Both the position numbers and the translations under genes were made by a program. Shown piece by piece: positions 6,029 through 13,985 of a stretch of 20,837 nt of DNA. Origin of the DNA: Proteiniphilum sp. (GTDB lineage Bacteria; Bacteroidota; Bacteroidia; Bacteroidales; Dysgonomonadaceae). Within the stretch, counting starts at the first letter, position 1, and every line of letters begins with the position of its first letter. The stretch covers positions 1 through 20,837 of the forward strand of contig JAAYFB010000093.1 in assembly GCA_012728465.1 (NCBI GenBank). The letters run 5' to 3'. A model generated the notes under the pieces. It saw only the letters and a list, made by a program, of their open reading frames with translations, was not told the origin of the DNA and made no database searches.

Positions 6029-7983
6029 TATCTACTTTTATTTATTTTATGAATCTTTCTATCAGTATCGTAGTGAATTAAGAATAGTCCTGAATTTACA
6101 AAGCCTCCCCAGTTATTTACCCTTTCAAAGTTGAATGCAAACTGCAGAGCAAGGCTAGAATCTATTTGTTCGATATTCTTCTCAAAGTTAACACCATGTT
6201 TGTAGATAGCATTCAAGAAGTATAACCCTGTGTCGTAACCAAATATTCCATACTTAGGATATGTTTCGATTAGATCGCGTCCGTACCACTTTTTAAAGTC
6301 TTGTATAAAATTACGTGTCTGAGCATTTTGATTATCGACATAGAAAGATGTGTAGAAATAAGTACCAAAAGTGTGCATCAATGACTGCAAATCGGAGCTA
6401 AATGTTTGCCATTCGGGATATCCAAATAGTCTAGTTACTATACCTTCGTTTTGTTGCATCGACTCAGACAATGAGTGCATAATATCTTTTAGTGCACCCG
6501 AATCTCCAGTTGTGGGCACTATAACATTTTCTACATCAGATTTCAATAATGGCGAAATATTTGCAGTAAGATTCGAGTTTAAAGTTACTTCGCTATACTT
6601 TATGTTATTTCTTCTCAAATCTGATTTCAATATTGTAACAAAATCTTTTTTATCATTTTTGCTTGGCACATTTACTAAAACTATATTTTTAGAACTAAAC
6701 TGTTCCATAAATACAGTTGACGCCTTAGCGTAAAGATAAAGGTGAGGCGAGTTTACTTGAAATATTTTATCATTATTCATCACCTCATTGTTTTTGGATG
6801 AGAATGGGATTACATATTTCACATTATATTTTTGTGAGAAATCAGAAATTGTAGCTATCTGCTTGTCCGTCATTCCACCCACAATAAGATGTAGATATTG
6901 CATCTCCATCGTTCCAAGCAAACTCTCTAGTTTGGCTTGCGTTCCAATTTCAAATACATAAACCTCGATATTAGCTCCAGCCTCTTTCATTTTCTCTACC
7001 GACATCAAGAAGCCTTCATAATATTCTTGCACTCGATAATGCTGATTGTCCGACTCGTCAAGGAATGGTAGCAATAAACCTACTCGTATAACATTTGTGC
7101 GTAAGTCAGCCGAAATATGACTCAATAATCTATCTGCATCAATCTCATTCGTAACGCTATCACCGATGCGTGTAGGAATTAATATTTCCATATCAGGTTT
7201 TATTCCAGAAGTAAAATTGATATTTGGATTAGCCTTCTCAATATCTGCAACTTTAAGTCCATACTGTTGTGATATATTAAATAGCGTCTCACCTCTTTTC
7301 ACTTTATGAATCTCGTTATTAAACTGTACTTCAGCTTGTCGAGAGATTATTTGCTCAACTGGAACTCTAATTATTTTTCCTATTTGAAAAGTTTCAGCAG
7401 TAAGTCCCGAGTTTGCTTCTTTCAAGTCCTCAGGCTTAAGAGAGTATTGTTTTGAAACAGAATATAGTGTCTCTTTTGGCTGAATAGTGTGATACATGTA
7501 GCCTGTGGAAGAAGTGGCAATATTCTTTTTCTGTGGTATAATAATCACTTGCCCTTCGCTAATATCATCTGACAAGCCAGGGTTAAGTCGTTTTATCTCT
7601 GCAACAGTAGTTTCATACATCTGCGCAATGCTGTAAAGCGTCATTCCACGCGTCACTGTATGCTTAAAGGTGCTAGATTGTACGATATTTTGAGGCAATC
7701 TATTTTGATTTATCTCTATTGTCTCTTTTACTTCACCAATCACCGGCACTAACAGGTCTTGTCCATTCTTTAATCCACTCTGTGCATCTGGGTTGCTTTT
7801 CAATAAGTCTGCAACTGACACATCAAAAATTCTTGAAACTGCATACAAGCCCTCTCCCTGTTTTACTTTGTACACATAAAAGGTTTTACCATTTTTAGTT
7901 ACAGTGTTGTAGTTAGAGTTTTGTCCTGCCGTGATATTTGCAAAACATAATACCAGAATAATTAGAGAAAACATTTTCCTCAT
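6028..7983 (-). CDS. LysM-repeat protein with C-terminal periplasmic-binding-protein fold
   Basis: This is a 651-residue exported protein. I chose ATG at 7983 (MRKMFSLIILVLCFANITAG) because it begins directly at a signal peptide; an ATG at 8001 adds only MYKSHI. Four LysM domains follow at about residues 37-81, 106-150, 163-208 and 224-271, each with the pattern V-x-x-G-x-T/G-L-Y/F-x-I/V-S and an N-P/N-x-G step. They should bind peptidoglycan. From about 298 (VIRVGLLLPFLDESD) to about 635 the sequence resembles type I periplasmic substrate-binding proteins, including YEGFLMSVEKMKEAGANIEV and YGIFGYDTGLYFLNAI. No ABC transporter genes are nearby, so a structural or regulatory role in the envelope is more likely than solute uptake. 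The gene has a good promoter at 8039-8067 and ends in TAATG with the barrel gene. Confidence 0.88.
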   Translation of the reverse strand: MRKMFSLIILVLCFANITAGQNSNYNTVTKNGKTFYVYKVKQGEGLYAVSRIFDVSVADLLKSNPDAQSGLKNGQDLLVPVIGEVKETIEINQNRLPQNIVQSSTFKHTVTRGMTLYSIAQMYETTVAEIKRLNPGLSDDISEGQVIIIPQKKNIATSSTGYMYHTIQPKETLYSVSKQYSLKPEDLKEANSGLTAETFQIGKIIRVPVEQIISRQAEVQFNNEIHKVKRGETLFNISQQYGLKVADIEKANPNINFTSGIKPDMEILIPTRIGDSVTNEIDADRLLSHISADLRTNVIRVGLLLPFLDESDNQHYRVQEYYEGFLMSVEKMKEAGANIEVYVFEIGTQAKLESLLGTMEMQYLHLIVGGMTDKQIATISDFSQKYNVKYVIPFSSKNNEVMNNDKIFQVNSPHLYLYAKASTVFMEQFSSKNIVLVNVPSKNDKKDFVTILKSDLRRNNIKYSEVTLNSNLTANISPLLKSDVENVIVPTTGDSGALKDIMHSLSESMQQNEGIVTRLFGYPEWQTFSSDLQSLMHTFGTYFYTSFYVDNQNAQTRNFIQDFKKWYGRDLIETYPKYGIFGYDTGLYFLNAIYKHGVNFEKNIEQIDSSLALQFAFNFERVNNWGGFVNSGLFLIHYDTDRKIHKINKSR

Positions 7984-8038
7984 TATGTGCGACTTGTACA
8001 TTTAATTAATAATTAGTTTTGATATAAATGATAACTGG

Positions 8039-8067
8039 CAAAAATACTAAATTAAATTTGGTTTCAA
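8039..8067 (-). promoter_or_regulatory. Promoter of the LysM-barrel operon
   Basis: On the minus strand TTG (8067-8065) is followed after 18 nt by TATTTTTG (8046-8039), matching both the -33 and -7 elements of Bacteroidetes promoters. The predicted transcript starts about 50 nt upstream of the ATG at 7983. Confidence 0.6.
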
Positions 8068-8141
8068 ACTTTACCAATTGTTAATTATTGATATTACGAT
8101 GTGTAGAGATGATGAGTCCTCTTCGACGTAATCGATAGATT

Positions 8142-8411
8142 CTATTTTTTTAATACAGACTTGTCCCTCTCCTCGATGTATATTTTGTAGAATTTATCTC
8201 TCTTTTTGTGCTCATCATATTTATCAATTATCTCTCTTGATTTTTTGTAAAGCTTTTCAGCTTCACCTAGTTTTAATTGATTTGTCTTTTCTATTGACTT
8301 ATTTGTAAGCTTGGCTGCTTTCTTGGCATCAGAGCTCACCCCACCACAAGATGTTAAAACAATAAGTGACACAACCAGCAGTGCATATTTCACTTTGATA
8401 AATCTATTCAT
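8142..8411 (-). CDS. Small lipoprotein of unknown function
   Basis: An 89-residue protein with a lipoprotein signal, MNRFIKVKYALLVVSLIVLTSC, lipobox LTSC with Cys22 followed by GG. The mature part is short, highly charged and rich in Lys/Glu (for example KLGEAEKLYKKSREIIDKYD). It is probably one or two amphipathic helices resembling a single TPR-like hairpin. I do not recognise a named family. The start codon is 21 nt from the dnaB stop, so it is probably transcribed with dnaB. No terminator is evident downstream. Confidence 0.75.
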   Translation of the reverse strand: MNRFIKVKYALLVVSLIVLTSCGGVSSDAKKAAKLTNKSIEKTNQLKLGEAEKLYKKSREIIDKYDEHKKRDKFYKIYIEERDKSVLKK

Positions 8412-8432
8412 AATATTTCTTTTTCAATTAAT

Positions 8433-9968
8433 TTAGAAAGGTGTCTTTTGATTGCCACTAGTATTCATCGTAAAGCCAGAAGGAGTATCGCCCACTTGCT
8501 CATTTACCTTAGCATTCATTCTCGAAGGCATCTCCACATAGCTTTGATTACCCACTCTATTTGCACTTAGATTTTCGAACCTTGCAAATTCATTATCGAA
8601 ACGCATATTAGCAATTCCTGTTGGACCATTTCGGTGCTTAGCAATTATTATTTCGGCAACACCAATTAGCGAGTTACCCATATCGTCTTCAGTTATTCTA
8701 TAATATTCTGGACGATGAATGAAGCATACAATATCGGCATCCTGCTCAATGGCACCAGACTCACGAAGGTCGGCCAACTGAGGACGTTTACCCTCATTTC
8801 CTTGTCGACTCTCAACACCACGATTAAGCTGTGATAGTGCAATAATGGGCAAGTCTAACTCTTTAGCTAATCCTTTTAGCGATCTCGAAATCATACTCAC
8901 CTCCTGCTCTCTACTACCAAAGTTCATGCCACTAGCATTCATTAGCTGCAAGTAGTCAATAATTATCACCTTCACCCCATGTTCACGAACTAGTCGGCGT
9001 GCTTTGGTTCTTAGCTCAAATACCGACAAGCTAGGTGTATCGTCCACATAAATAGGGGCATCATATAGCTCTTTAATCTTAACATCCAGTCGTTCCCACT
9101 CATCGGTACTCAATCTACCACTTTTAATGCTCTCACCCTTGATTTGGCACACATTAACAATAAGACGATTGACTAGCTGGACATTGGCCATCTCGAGAGA
9201 AAACACTGCAACAGGATAACCATGATTGATTGCTATGTTTTTTGCCATTGATAAAACAAATGCAGTTTTACCCATAGCTGGACGGGCAGCAACGATAACC
9301 AAGTCTGAGTTTTGCCAACCCATTGTAAGTTTATCTAGCTCATCAAATCCCGTAGGGATACCACTCATTCCATCCTTACGATTGGCTGCAATCTGTATAT
9401 TCTCGAGAGCCTCTCTAATAACAGGATTAATTTGAATAACATCCTTTTTCAAGTTTTGTTGCGACATTTCAAACAGCCTACCTTCCGCCTCTTGCATCAA
9501 GTCGTCAATATCAACTGTTTCGTCAAATGCTTTCTGTGTTACATTGGATGAAAAAGTAATCAGTTCACGTGCTAAATACTTTTGAGCTATGATACGAGAA
9601 TGGTAATCAATGTGCGCAGCAGAAGCTACTTTGCCAGAAAGTTCGGCAATGTATGGAGCACCACCAGCAGCTTCAAGATTGCCACGACGCTTCAATTCTT
9701 CAATTACTGTAAGAAGGTCAACAGGCTTTTGCTGAACAGCAAGACCTTGTATTGAATCAAAGATAAGGTTGTGCATAGGATTGTAAAAGCTTTCGGGCTT
9801 TAGTATCTCCCCTACTATTGAATATGCATCCTTTTCAAGCATCAATGCACCCAAAACGGCTTCTTCAAGCTCTTGAACTTGTGGAGGTAACTTACCATAT
9901 TCTGGTACAATCATTGGCTTTTCAACAATTTTTGTGGTAACCTTATTTTGTCTTGTCTTCTTTTCCAT
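8433..9968 (-). CDS. dnaB: Replicative DNA helicase DnaB
   Basis: The 511-residue product is the hexameric 5'-3' helicase that unwinds DNA at the replication fork and partners with DnaG primase. The N-terminal DnaB domain begins at about residue 26 (LPPQVQELEEAVLGALMLEK). The RecA-like C-terminal domain starts near 200 with GIPTGFDELDKLTMGWQNSD. Walker A ARPAMGKTAF is at 228-237, SLEM at 257-260, Walker B VIIIDYLQLM at 334-343, and ALSQLNRGVESR at 377-388, followed by DLRESGAIEQDAD. All core motifs are intact and there is no intein, which some dnaB genes carry. The last 60 residues are a poorly conserved tail. The nearest upstream promoter-like box is TAACTTTG at 10008-10015, and the small lipoprotein gene follows closely. 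Confidence 0.97.
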   Translation of the reverse strand: MEKKTRQNKVTTKIVEKPMIVPEYGKLPPQVQELEEAVLGALMLEKDAYSIVGEILKPESFYNPMHNLIFDSIQGLAVQQKPVDLLTVIEELKRRGNLEAAGGAPYIAELSGKVASAAHIDYHSRIIAQKYLARELITFSSNVTQKAFDETVDIDDLMQEAEGRLFEMSQQNLKKDVIQINPVIREALENIQIAANRKDGMSGIPTGFDELDKLTMGWQNSDLVIVAARPAMGKTAFVLSMAKNIAINHGYPVAVFSLEMANVQLVNRLIVNVCQIKGESIKSGRLSTDEWERLDVKIKELYDAPIYVDDTPSLSVFELRTKARRLVREHGVKVIIIDYLQLMNASGMNFGSREQEVSMISRSLKGLAKELDLPIIALSQLNRGVESRQGNEGKRPQLADLRESGAIEQDADIVCFIHRPEYYRITEDDMGNSLIGVAEIIIAKHRNGPTGIANMRFDNEFARFENLSANRVGNQSYVEMPSRMNAKVNEQVGDTPSGFTMNTSGNQKTPF

Positions 9969-10007
9969 CTAATGAGTAACTAATAAATACGTTTTTGAAA
10001 TATAATT

Positions 10008-10015
10008 CAAAGTTA
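10008..10015 (-). promoter_or_regulatory. Candidate -7 box for dnaB
   Basis: The minus strand reads TAACTTTG, an exact TAnnTTTG match, 40 nt upstream of the dnaB ATG. No TTG is seen at -33. It lies just beyond the terminator of the neighbouring operon, the expected place for a dnaB promoter. Confidence 0.45.
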
Positions 10016-10103
10016 CTGTTTACATTTTTATTTGCCATCTAAAAAACTGTAAAAGAAATAAATTGAATGTTCAGATTATTTGCATCTTTTATCATAGTGC
10101 AAT

Positions 10104-10132
10104 AAAAAAACCCCTCGTTTTTCAACGAAGGG
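10104..10132 (-). terminator. Intrinsic terminator of the kdgK-eda-exuT operon
   Basis: On the minus strand CCCTTCGTT, a short A-rich loop and AACGAGGGG form a strong stem directly followed by TTTTTTT. It lies 27 nt past the transporter stop codon. Confidence 0.9.
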
Positions 10133-10158
10133 TAATTCTATTAAACTATTAAATGCAA

Positions 10159-11625
10159 TTAGTCGATAACGATTAATTTATATTTTGGCACCAACATCTT
10201 CATTAGCGACCAACCAATTAGGTATGCCACTGCACAGAAGATAAATACAATGAAGTATCCAGCTGGCTTACCTTCGAAACCCATAAATGAAAGGTTTGTA
10301 TCCCCAGCAAACACAAAAAGATTACCAGCTCCTTTTTGTAATAGCATTGAACCTACACCACCAGCCATGCCACCAATTCCTGTTACAGTAGCGATTGCTC
10401 CTGATGGAAACATATCACCAATTGTAGAGAATAAGTTTGCACTCCATGCTTGGTGCGCTGCACAACCAATAGAGATAAGAAGTACAGGTATCCACGCAGC
10501 TAGACGTCCTAGCTGTGGTTCGAAATACATTCCTAAAGGCTGTGCTAGAAGAACTACCAATGGGAAAAACGCAAAAATAAGCATTGCTTTCATACGTGCT
10601 GCGTATGGGTTTTGACCACTACGATTAATAAAAATAGTTGGCAGTTTACCTCCATAGATTGACAGCACCGTAACAATTGCATAAAGTGTAAAAATAAGAG
10701 CCATACCTAAACCTTCAGATGTTTTAATTCCAAATTGAGTATTTAAGTATGATGGTGTCCAGAATAAGAAGAACCACCAAACGCCGTCTGTCATAAATTT
10801 ACCCACAACAAAAGCCCATGTTTGTTTGTACGATAAACATTGTTTTAATGAAACCTTCTTTTCGTTGCTTCTATGCTCCTCTTCGGTAAACTCTGCACTA
10901 TCTTGAGTTATATAATCCAACTCGGCTTTATTAACTCTTTTGCTTTCGTTTGGCTTATCATAAAGGAAAACCCAAAATCCCATCCATATAAAACCTAACG
11001 CACCAATGATGATAAATGCTGACTCCCATCCAAATGCTTTTGCCAACGGAGGAATAGTAAGTGGTGCAAAAAGAGCACCTATTGATGCACCTGCATTAAA
11101 TATTGATGTAGCATAAGCACGGTCTTTCTTGGGGAAATACTCAGCTGTGGCTTTAATTGCTGCTGGGAAGTTACCTGCTTCACCAAGAGCTAAAACACCA
11201 CGAGCCACTAAGAATGCCCACATACTTACAGTAGATATTAATATGGCAGTGTCACCAGTTGCAGCTATCATTTCAGCTGCATTGTCTAAACCAACGATTG
11301 CCTCAGTTACTACACCACCTAGTGCATGCATACAAGCTCCAACACTCCAAATACCAATTGCCCAAAGGAACCCTTTTTTCGTTCCCATCCATTCTACAAA
11401 TCTACCTGCAAATAGCATTGATATTGCATAGAAGATAGAGAAAAATGATGTTATTGTTCCATAATGCGACTCGTTCCAGTGAAATTCTGGTTTAATAAAC
11501 TCATCCCATGTTAATGACAGCACTTGGCGGTCAAGATAATTAATGGTTGTTGCTACGAACAACAAAGCCACAATCGACCAGCGAAATTTTGTAGCCTTTC
11601 CTGTCTGATTTCCTACTTGATTCAT
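10159..11625 (-). CDS. MFS hexuronate transporter (ExuT-like, anion:cation symporter family)
   Basis: A 488-residue inner-membrane transporter of the major facilitator superfamily with about 12 membrane segments. The signature TTINYLDRQVLSL at residues 26-38 is typical of the anion:cation symporter family, which includes ExuT (hexuronates) and DgoT (galactonate). FAGRFVEWMGTKKG corresponds to the conserved loop 2-3 motif. ARGVLALGEAGNFPAAIKAT is the helix 4 region conserved in ExuT-like proteins. A charged central cytosolic loop (about 230-265) separates the two halves. Its place 36 nt after the KDPG aldolase gene and behind KDG kinase supports uptake of glucuronate, galacturonate or a related uronate. 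Exact substrate cannot be told by sequence alone; glucarate or galactonate are alternatives. A terminator follows it, so it is the last gene of the operon. Confidence 0.87.
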   Translation of the reverse strand: MNQVGNQTGKATKFRWSIVALLFVATTINYLDRQVLSLTWDEFIKPEFHWNESHYGTITSFFSIFYAISMLFAGRFVEWMGTKKGFLWAIGIWSVGACMHALGGVVTEAIVGLDNAAEMIAATGDTAILISTVSMWAFLVARGVLALGEAGNFPAAIKATAEYFPKKDRAYATSIFNAGASIGALFAPLTIPPLAKAFGWESAFIIIGALGFIWMGFWVFLYDKPNESKRVNKAELDYITQDSAEFTEEEHRSNEKKVSLKQCLSYKQTWAFVVGKFMTDGVWWFFLFWTPSYLNTQFGIKTSEGLGMALIFTLYAIVTVLSIYGGKLPTIFINRSGQNPYAARMKAMLIFAFFPLVVLLAQPLGMYFEPQLGRLAAWIPVLLISIGCAAHQAWSANLFSTIGDMFPSGAIATVTGIGGMAGGVGSMLLQKGAGNLFVFAGDTNLSFMGFEGKPAGYFIVFIFCAVAYLIGWSLMKMLVPKYKLIVID

Positions 11626-11661
11626 TATTTATTATTTTATTGATTTGTTTTAGTATAGTTT

Positions 11662-12333
11662 CTATTTCTTAAAACGTGAAACTACAGCAAGGCTCTTTGC
11701 ACACAGTTCACTTATCTCATCCCACTCTTTATTTTTCAAAACATCTTTCGGAAATAGGTTTGATCCAATGCCTACAGCATCAGCACCTGCTCCAAACCAT
11801 GCAGAGAGACTTTCTTCAGTAGGCTCGACCCCACCAGTAACCATAATTTTAGACCATGGCATTGGACCTTTTATGTTCTTAACGTAAGAGGGTCCTCCAA
11901 CGTTACCCCCTGGGAATATTTTTACAATCTCAGCACCTAGCTCCTGTGCCATTCCTACCTCTGTAGTAGTAGCACAACCAGGTGTGTAAGCAACTTGTCG
12001 GCGATTACATACCTTAAATACATCAGGATTGAGCAAAGGGCCAACTACAAAATTGGCTCCCAACTGTAAGTAAAGTGCAGCTGTAGGTGCATCTACGATT
12101 GAGCCTATTCCTAAAATCATTTCAGGACAAGCCTCCTTGCACCACTTTTCTAGTTCTGCAAATACTTCTTGAGCAAAATCACCTCTGTTTGTAAATTCAA
12201 AAACTCTAATTCCCCCTTCGTAGCAAGCTTTTACTACTTGCTTTGATAGTTCTACGTCAGGACTATAAAATACTGGAACAATTCCAGTGTTTAATATTGC
12301 GTTATAAACATCTATTCTTGAGAAACGTGCCAT
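11662..12333 (-). CDS. eda: 2-keto-3-deoxy-6-phosphogluconate aldolase
   Basis: This 223-residue class I aldolase cleaves 2-keto-3-deoxy-6-phosphogluconate to pyruvate and glyceraldehyde 3-phosphate, the final step of uronate breakdown and of the Entner-Doudoroff route. Catalytic features are visible: VFEFTNRG with E46 and R50 at the positions of the catalytic glutamate and phosphate-binding arginine. VKIFPGG places K138 as the Schiff-base lysine (K133 in E. coli). [28 protein letters not shown] and VTGGVEP complete the barrel signature. The length is normal. It lies 43 nt after kdgK and 36 nt before the transporter gene, so kinase, aldolase and transporter form one transcription unit. The enzyme may also accept 2-keto-4-hydroxyglutarate, as many relatives do. 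Confidence 0.95.
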   Translation of the reverse strand: MARFSRIDVYNAILNTGIVPVFYSPDVELSKQVVKACYEGGIRVFEFTNRGDFAQEVFAELEKWCKEACPEMILGIGSIVDAPTAALYLQLGANFVVGPLLNPDVFKVCNRRQVAYTPGCATTTEVGMAQELGAEIVKIFPGGNVGGPSYVKNIKGPMPWSKIMVTGGVEPTEESLSAWFGAGADAVGIGSNLFPKDVLKNKEWDEISELCAKSLAVVSRFKK

Positions 12334-12376
12334 TTCAATATTATATTAATTAATTTGTGAGTTTGTTATTTCATCT

Positions 12377-13414
12377 TTATCTAACCACTCTTCCAGAGCC
12401 ATCACCTTTCATTAGGTTTTCTACTTCGGAAACAGTTACAAGGTTAAAGTCGCCATACACTGTGTGTTTCAAACAAGATGCAGCAACAGCAAAGTCTAGT
12501 GCTTTCTGGTCATCATTTTCATAAGTCATCAATCCATAAATAAGACCACCCATAAAAGAATCTCCACCACCCACTCTATCTACAATATGTGTAATATCAT
12601 AGCGACGAGATTGATAAAGTTTATCTGAATATAAACATCCTCCCCATGTGTTGTGATTAGCATTTATTGAGCCACGAAGCGTTACAATTACTTTTTTGGC
12701 TCTTGGAAAACGTTTCATCATTTGTTTGCACACCGATTCAAAATCATTTGCATCAACTTCACCACCAGTATGTTCTACTTCAAAACCTTCTGGTTTTATT
12801 CCGAACACTTTTTCTGCATCCTCTTCATTACCTAATATGACATCACAGCCTTCAACCAATGCCGGCATAATATCAGAAGCATCTTTTCCATATTTCCAAA
12901 GATTCTTTCGATAATTTAAATCACATGATACAGTTACGCCCATTTCGTTAGCTACTTTTATTGCCTCAAGGCACATATCTGCCGCTTGTTGTGATATTGC
13001 TGGAGTGATGCCTGTCCAATGGAACCACTTGACCCCCTTAAAAACCTCTTTCCAATCAATTGATCCAGCCTCAATATCAGAGATAGAAGAACCTGAACGG
13101 TCGTAAACTACTTTAGAGGGACGTGCGACTGCACCTGTCTCTAAAAAATAAATTCCAACTCTATCTCCGCCCCTTATTATATTATGTGTTCCCACATTGT
13201 GCTTTCGAAGTTCAGAGATACACCAATCTCCAATTTCATTTTGAGGCAAACGTGTGATAAACTCTGCCTCTATTCCATAATTTGCTAGCGACACTGCAAC
13301 GTTGGCTTCTCCACCTCCAAATGTGGCTGTGAGATTGCTAGATTGAATAAATCTTAAATAATCAGGAGTTGCCAAACGCAACATAATCTCTCCAAACGTA
13401 ACGATTTTTTGCAT
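12377..13414 (-). CDS. kdgK: 2-keto-3-deoxygluconate kinase (PfkB family)
   Basis: A 345-residue sugar kinase of the PfkB/ribokinase family that phosphorylates 2-keto-3-deoxygluconate at C6 with ATP, feeding the aldolase encoded next door. PfkB signature 1 is seen at GGGEANVAVSLANYG (33-47). Signature 2 is DRVGGGDSFMGGLIYGL (279-295), with D285 as catalytic base in the anion-hole sequence GGGD. FGEIMLRL at the N-terminus, YFLETGAVARPSKVVYDR (89-106) and DLNYRKNLW (165-173) are typical of KdgK rather than of fructokinase. An insertion around 205-225 (KPEGFEVEHTGGEV) is common in Bacteroidetes members. It is the first gene of the operon and probably controlled by the inverted repeat at 13453-13497. 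Confidence 0.93.
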   Translation of the reverse strand: MQKIVTFGEIMLRLATPDYLRFIQSSNLTATFGGGEANVAVSLANYGIEAEFITRLPQNEIGDWCISELRKHNVGTHNIIRGGDRVGIYFLETGAVARPSKVVYDRSGSSISDIEAGSIDWKEVFKGVKWFHWTGITPAISQQAADMCLEAIKVANEMGVTVSCDLNYRKNLWKYGKDASDIMPALVEGCDVILGNEEDAEKVFGIKPEGFEVEHTGGEVDANDFESVCKQMMKRFPRAKKVIVTLRGSINANHNTWGGCLYSDKLYQSRRYDITHIVDRVGGGDSFMGGLIYGLMTYENDDQKALDFAVAASCLKHTVYGDFNLVTVSEVENLMKGDGSGRVVR

Positions 13415-13452
13415 AAATTTTAATCCCTATTTGTTCTATAATAATATATGTG

Positions 13453-13497
13453 TAAACATACAGCGCCGTGTTGACGTGCACACAGTATTTATGTTTA
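13453..13497. promoter_or_regulatory. Nested inverted repeat, candidate operator of the uronate operon
   Basis: The outer arms TAAACATA (13453-13460) and TATGTTTA (13490-13497) are perfect inverted repeats. Inside, GTGTTGACGTGCACAC (13468-13483) is itself palindromic at 12 of 16 positions (GTGT-nn-ACGT-nn-ACAC). The two share almost the same centre (about 13475). It lies 39-83 bp upstream of the kdgK start and would suit a dimeric or tetrameric repressor. The outer arm at 13453-13460 also reads TATGTTTA on the minus strand, one base off the -7 box. Confidence 0.55.
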
Positions 13498-13512
13498 TTA
13501 GTTTCAAAGGTT

Positions 13513-13520
13513 CAAAATTA
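13513..13520 (-). promoter_or_regulatory. Candidate -7 box for the kdgK operon
   Basis: The minus strand reads TAATTTTG, an exact TAnnTTTG match. It would place the transcription start just upstream of the nested inverted repeat, so a bound repressor would block the early transcript. No -33 element is evident. Confidence 0.35.
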
Positions 13521-13780
13521 GTAATTATATTTTAAACTTATGCCTAATAGATGGCTTTCTTTTTGTTTTTAAGAATTATAACAACCTATCGTTTACTTAA
13601 AAGACAAGAACGGTTAAAATAGAAAAACATGCCAGATAATAACATTCTATAGTTTATTATTGTGATGAATAGATAATAGCTGTGCACTATTTTCAATAAA
13701 GAGTAACAAATTTATATTCCGTAAAGTCATTATTATACTATACTAATTAGTGAAAGGTGATTAAATCAAATATATTTCAT

Positions 13781-13788
13781 TATTTTTG
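13781..13788 (+). promoter_or_regulatory. Candidate -7 box for the GH29-GH123 operon
   Basis: TATTTTTG matches TAnnTTTG exactly on the plus strand. The predicted leader would be about 190 nt, long enough for regulation, and contains the palindrome at 13834-13847. A -33 TTG is not seen. Confidence 0.4.
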
Positions 13789-13974
13789 CCATTCTATTAC
13801 GCATTGATTTATACAATAAGTAGTTTGCAAATCACGACAATTATCGTTTTATTAATATAGAATATATACATCGTTTGGTTGTAACAGACATCATATCTAA
13901 CAACTAAAATAAGAATAATACAATGTACTTATATTCTTGATACAGAAATATTATTTGAGAAATATAAATAATTC

Positions 13975-13980
13975 AAGGAG
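13975..13980 (+). promoter_or_regulatory. Canonical Shine-Dalgarno sequence of the fucosidase gene
   Basis: AAGGAG lies 5 nt before ATG at 13986. Such a clear site is unusual for Bacteroidetes, whose genes mostly lack one, including most in this window. It settles the start codon of the fucosidase. Confidence 0.7.
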
Positions 13981-13985
13981 ATTAT

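Larger units (their letters stand above)
13498..13985. other. Divergent control region between kdgK and the fucosidase gene
   Basis: This stretch is strongly AT-rich and contains no convincing gene. It holds the -7 boxes listed separately, a small palindrome ACGA-CAATTA-TCGT (13834-13847), and an AAGGAG just before the fucosidase start. A 24-codon plus-strand ORF (13551-13622) has no supporting signal. Between about 13560 and 13750 I see nothing distinctive. Confidence 0.6.

Noticed and set aside
8433..9968. Possible intein in dnaB
   Set aside because: All helicase motifs are contiguous and the length is normal.
10250..11431. Plus-strand ORFs of 100-121 codons opposite the transporter gene
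   Set aside because: They are antisense shadows of a clear MFS transporter gene with no family features of their own.
13551..13622. 24-codon plus-strand ORF starting MAFFLFLRII in the divergent control region
   Set aside because: It has no promoter box, ribosome site or family resemblance, and short hydrophobic frames are expected by chance in such DNA.
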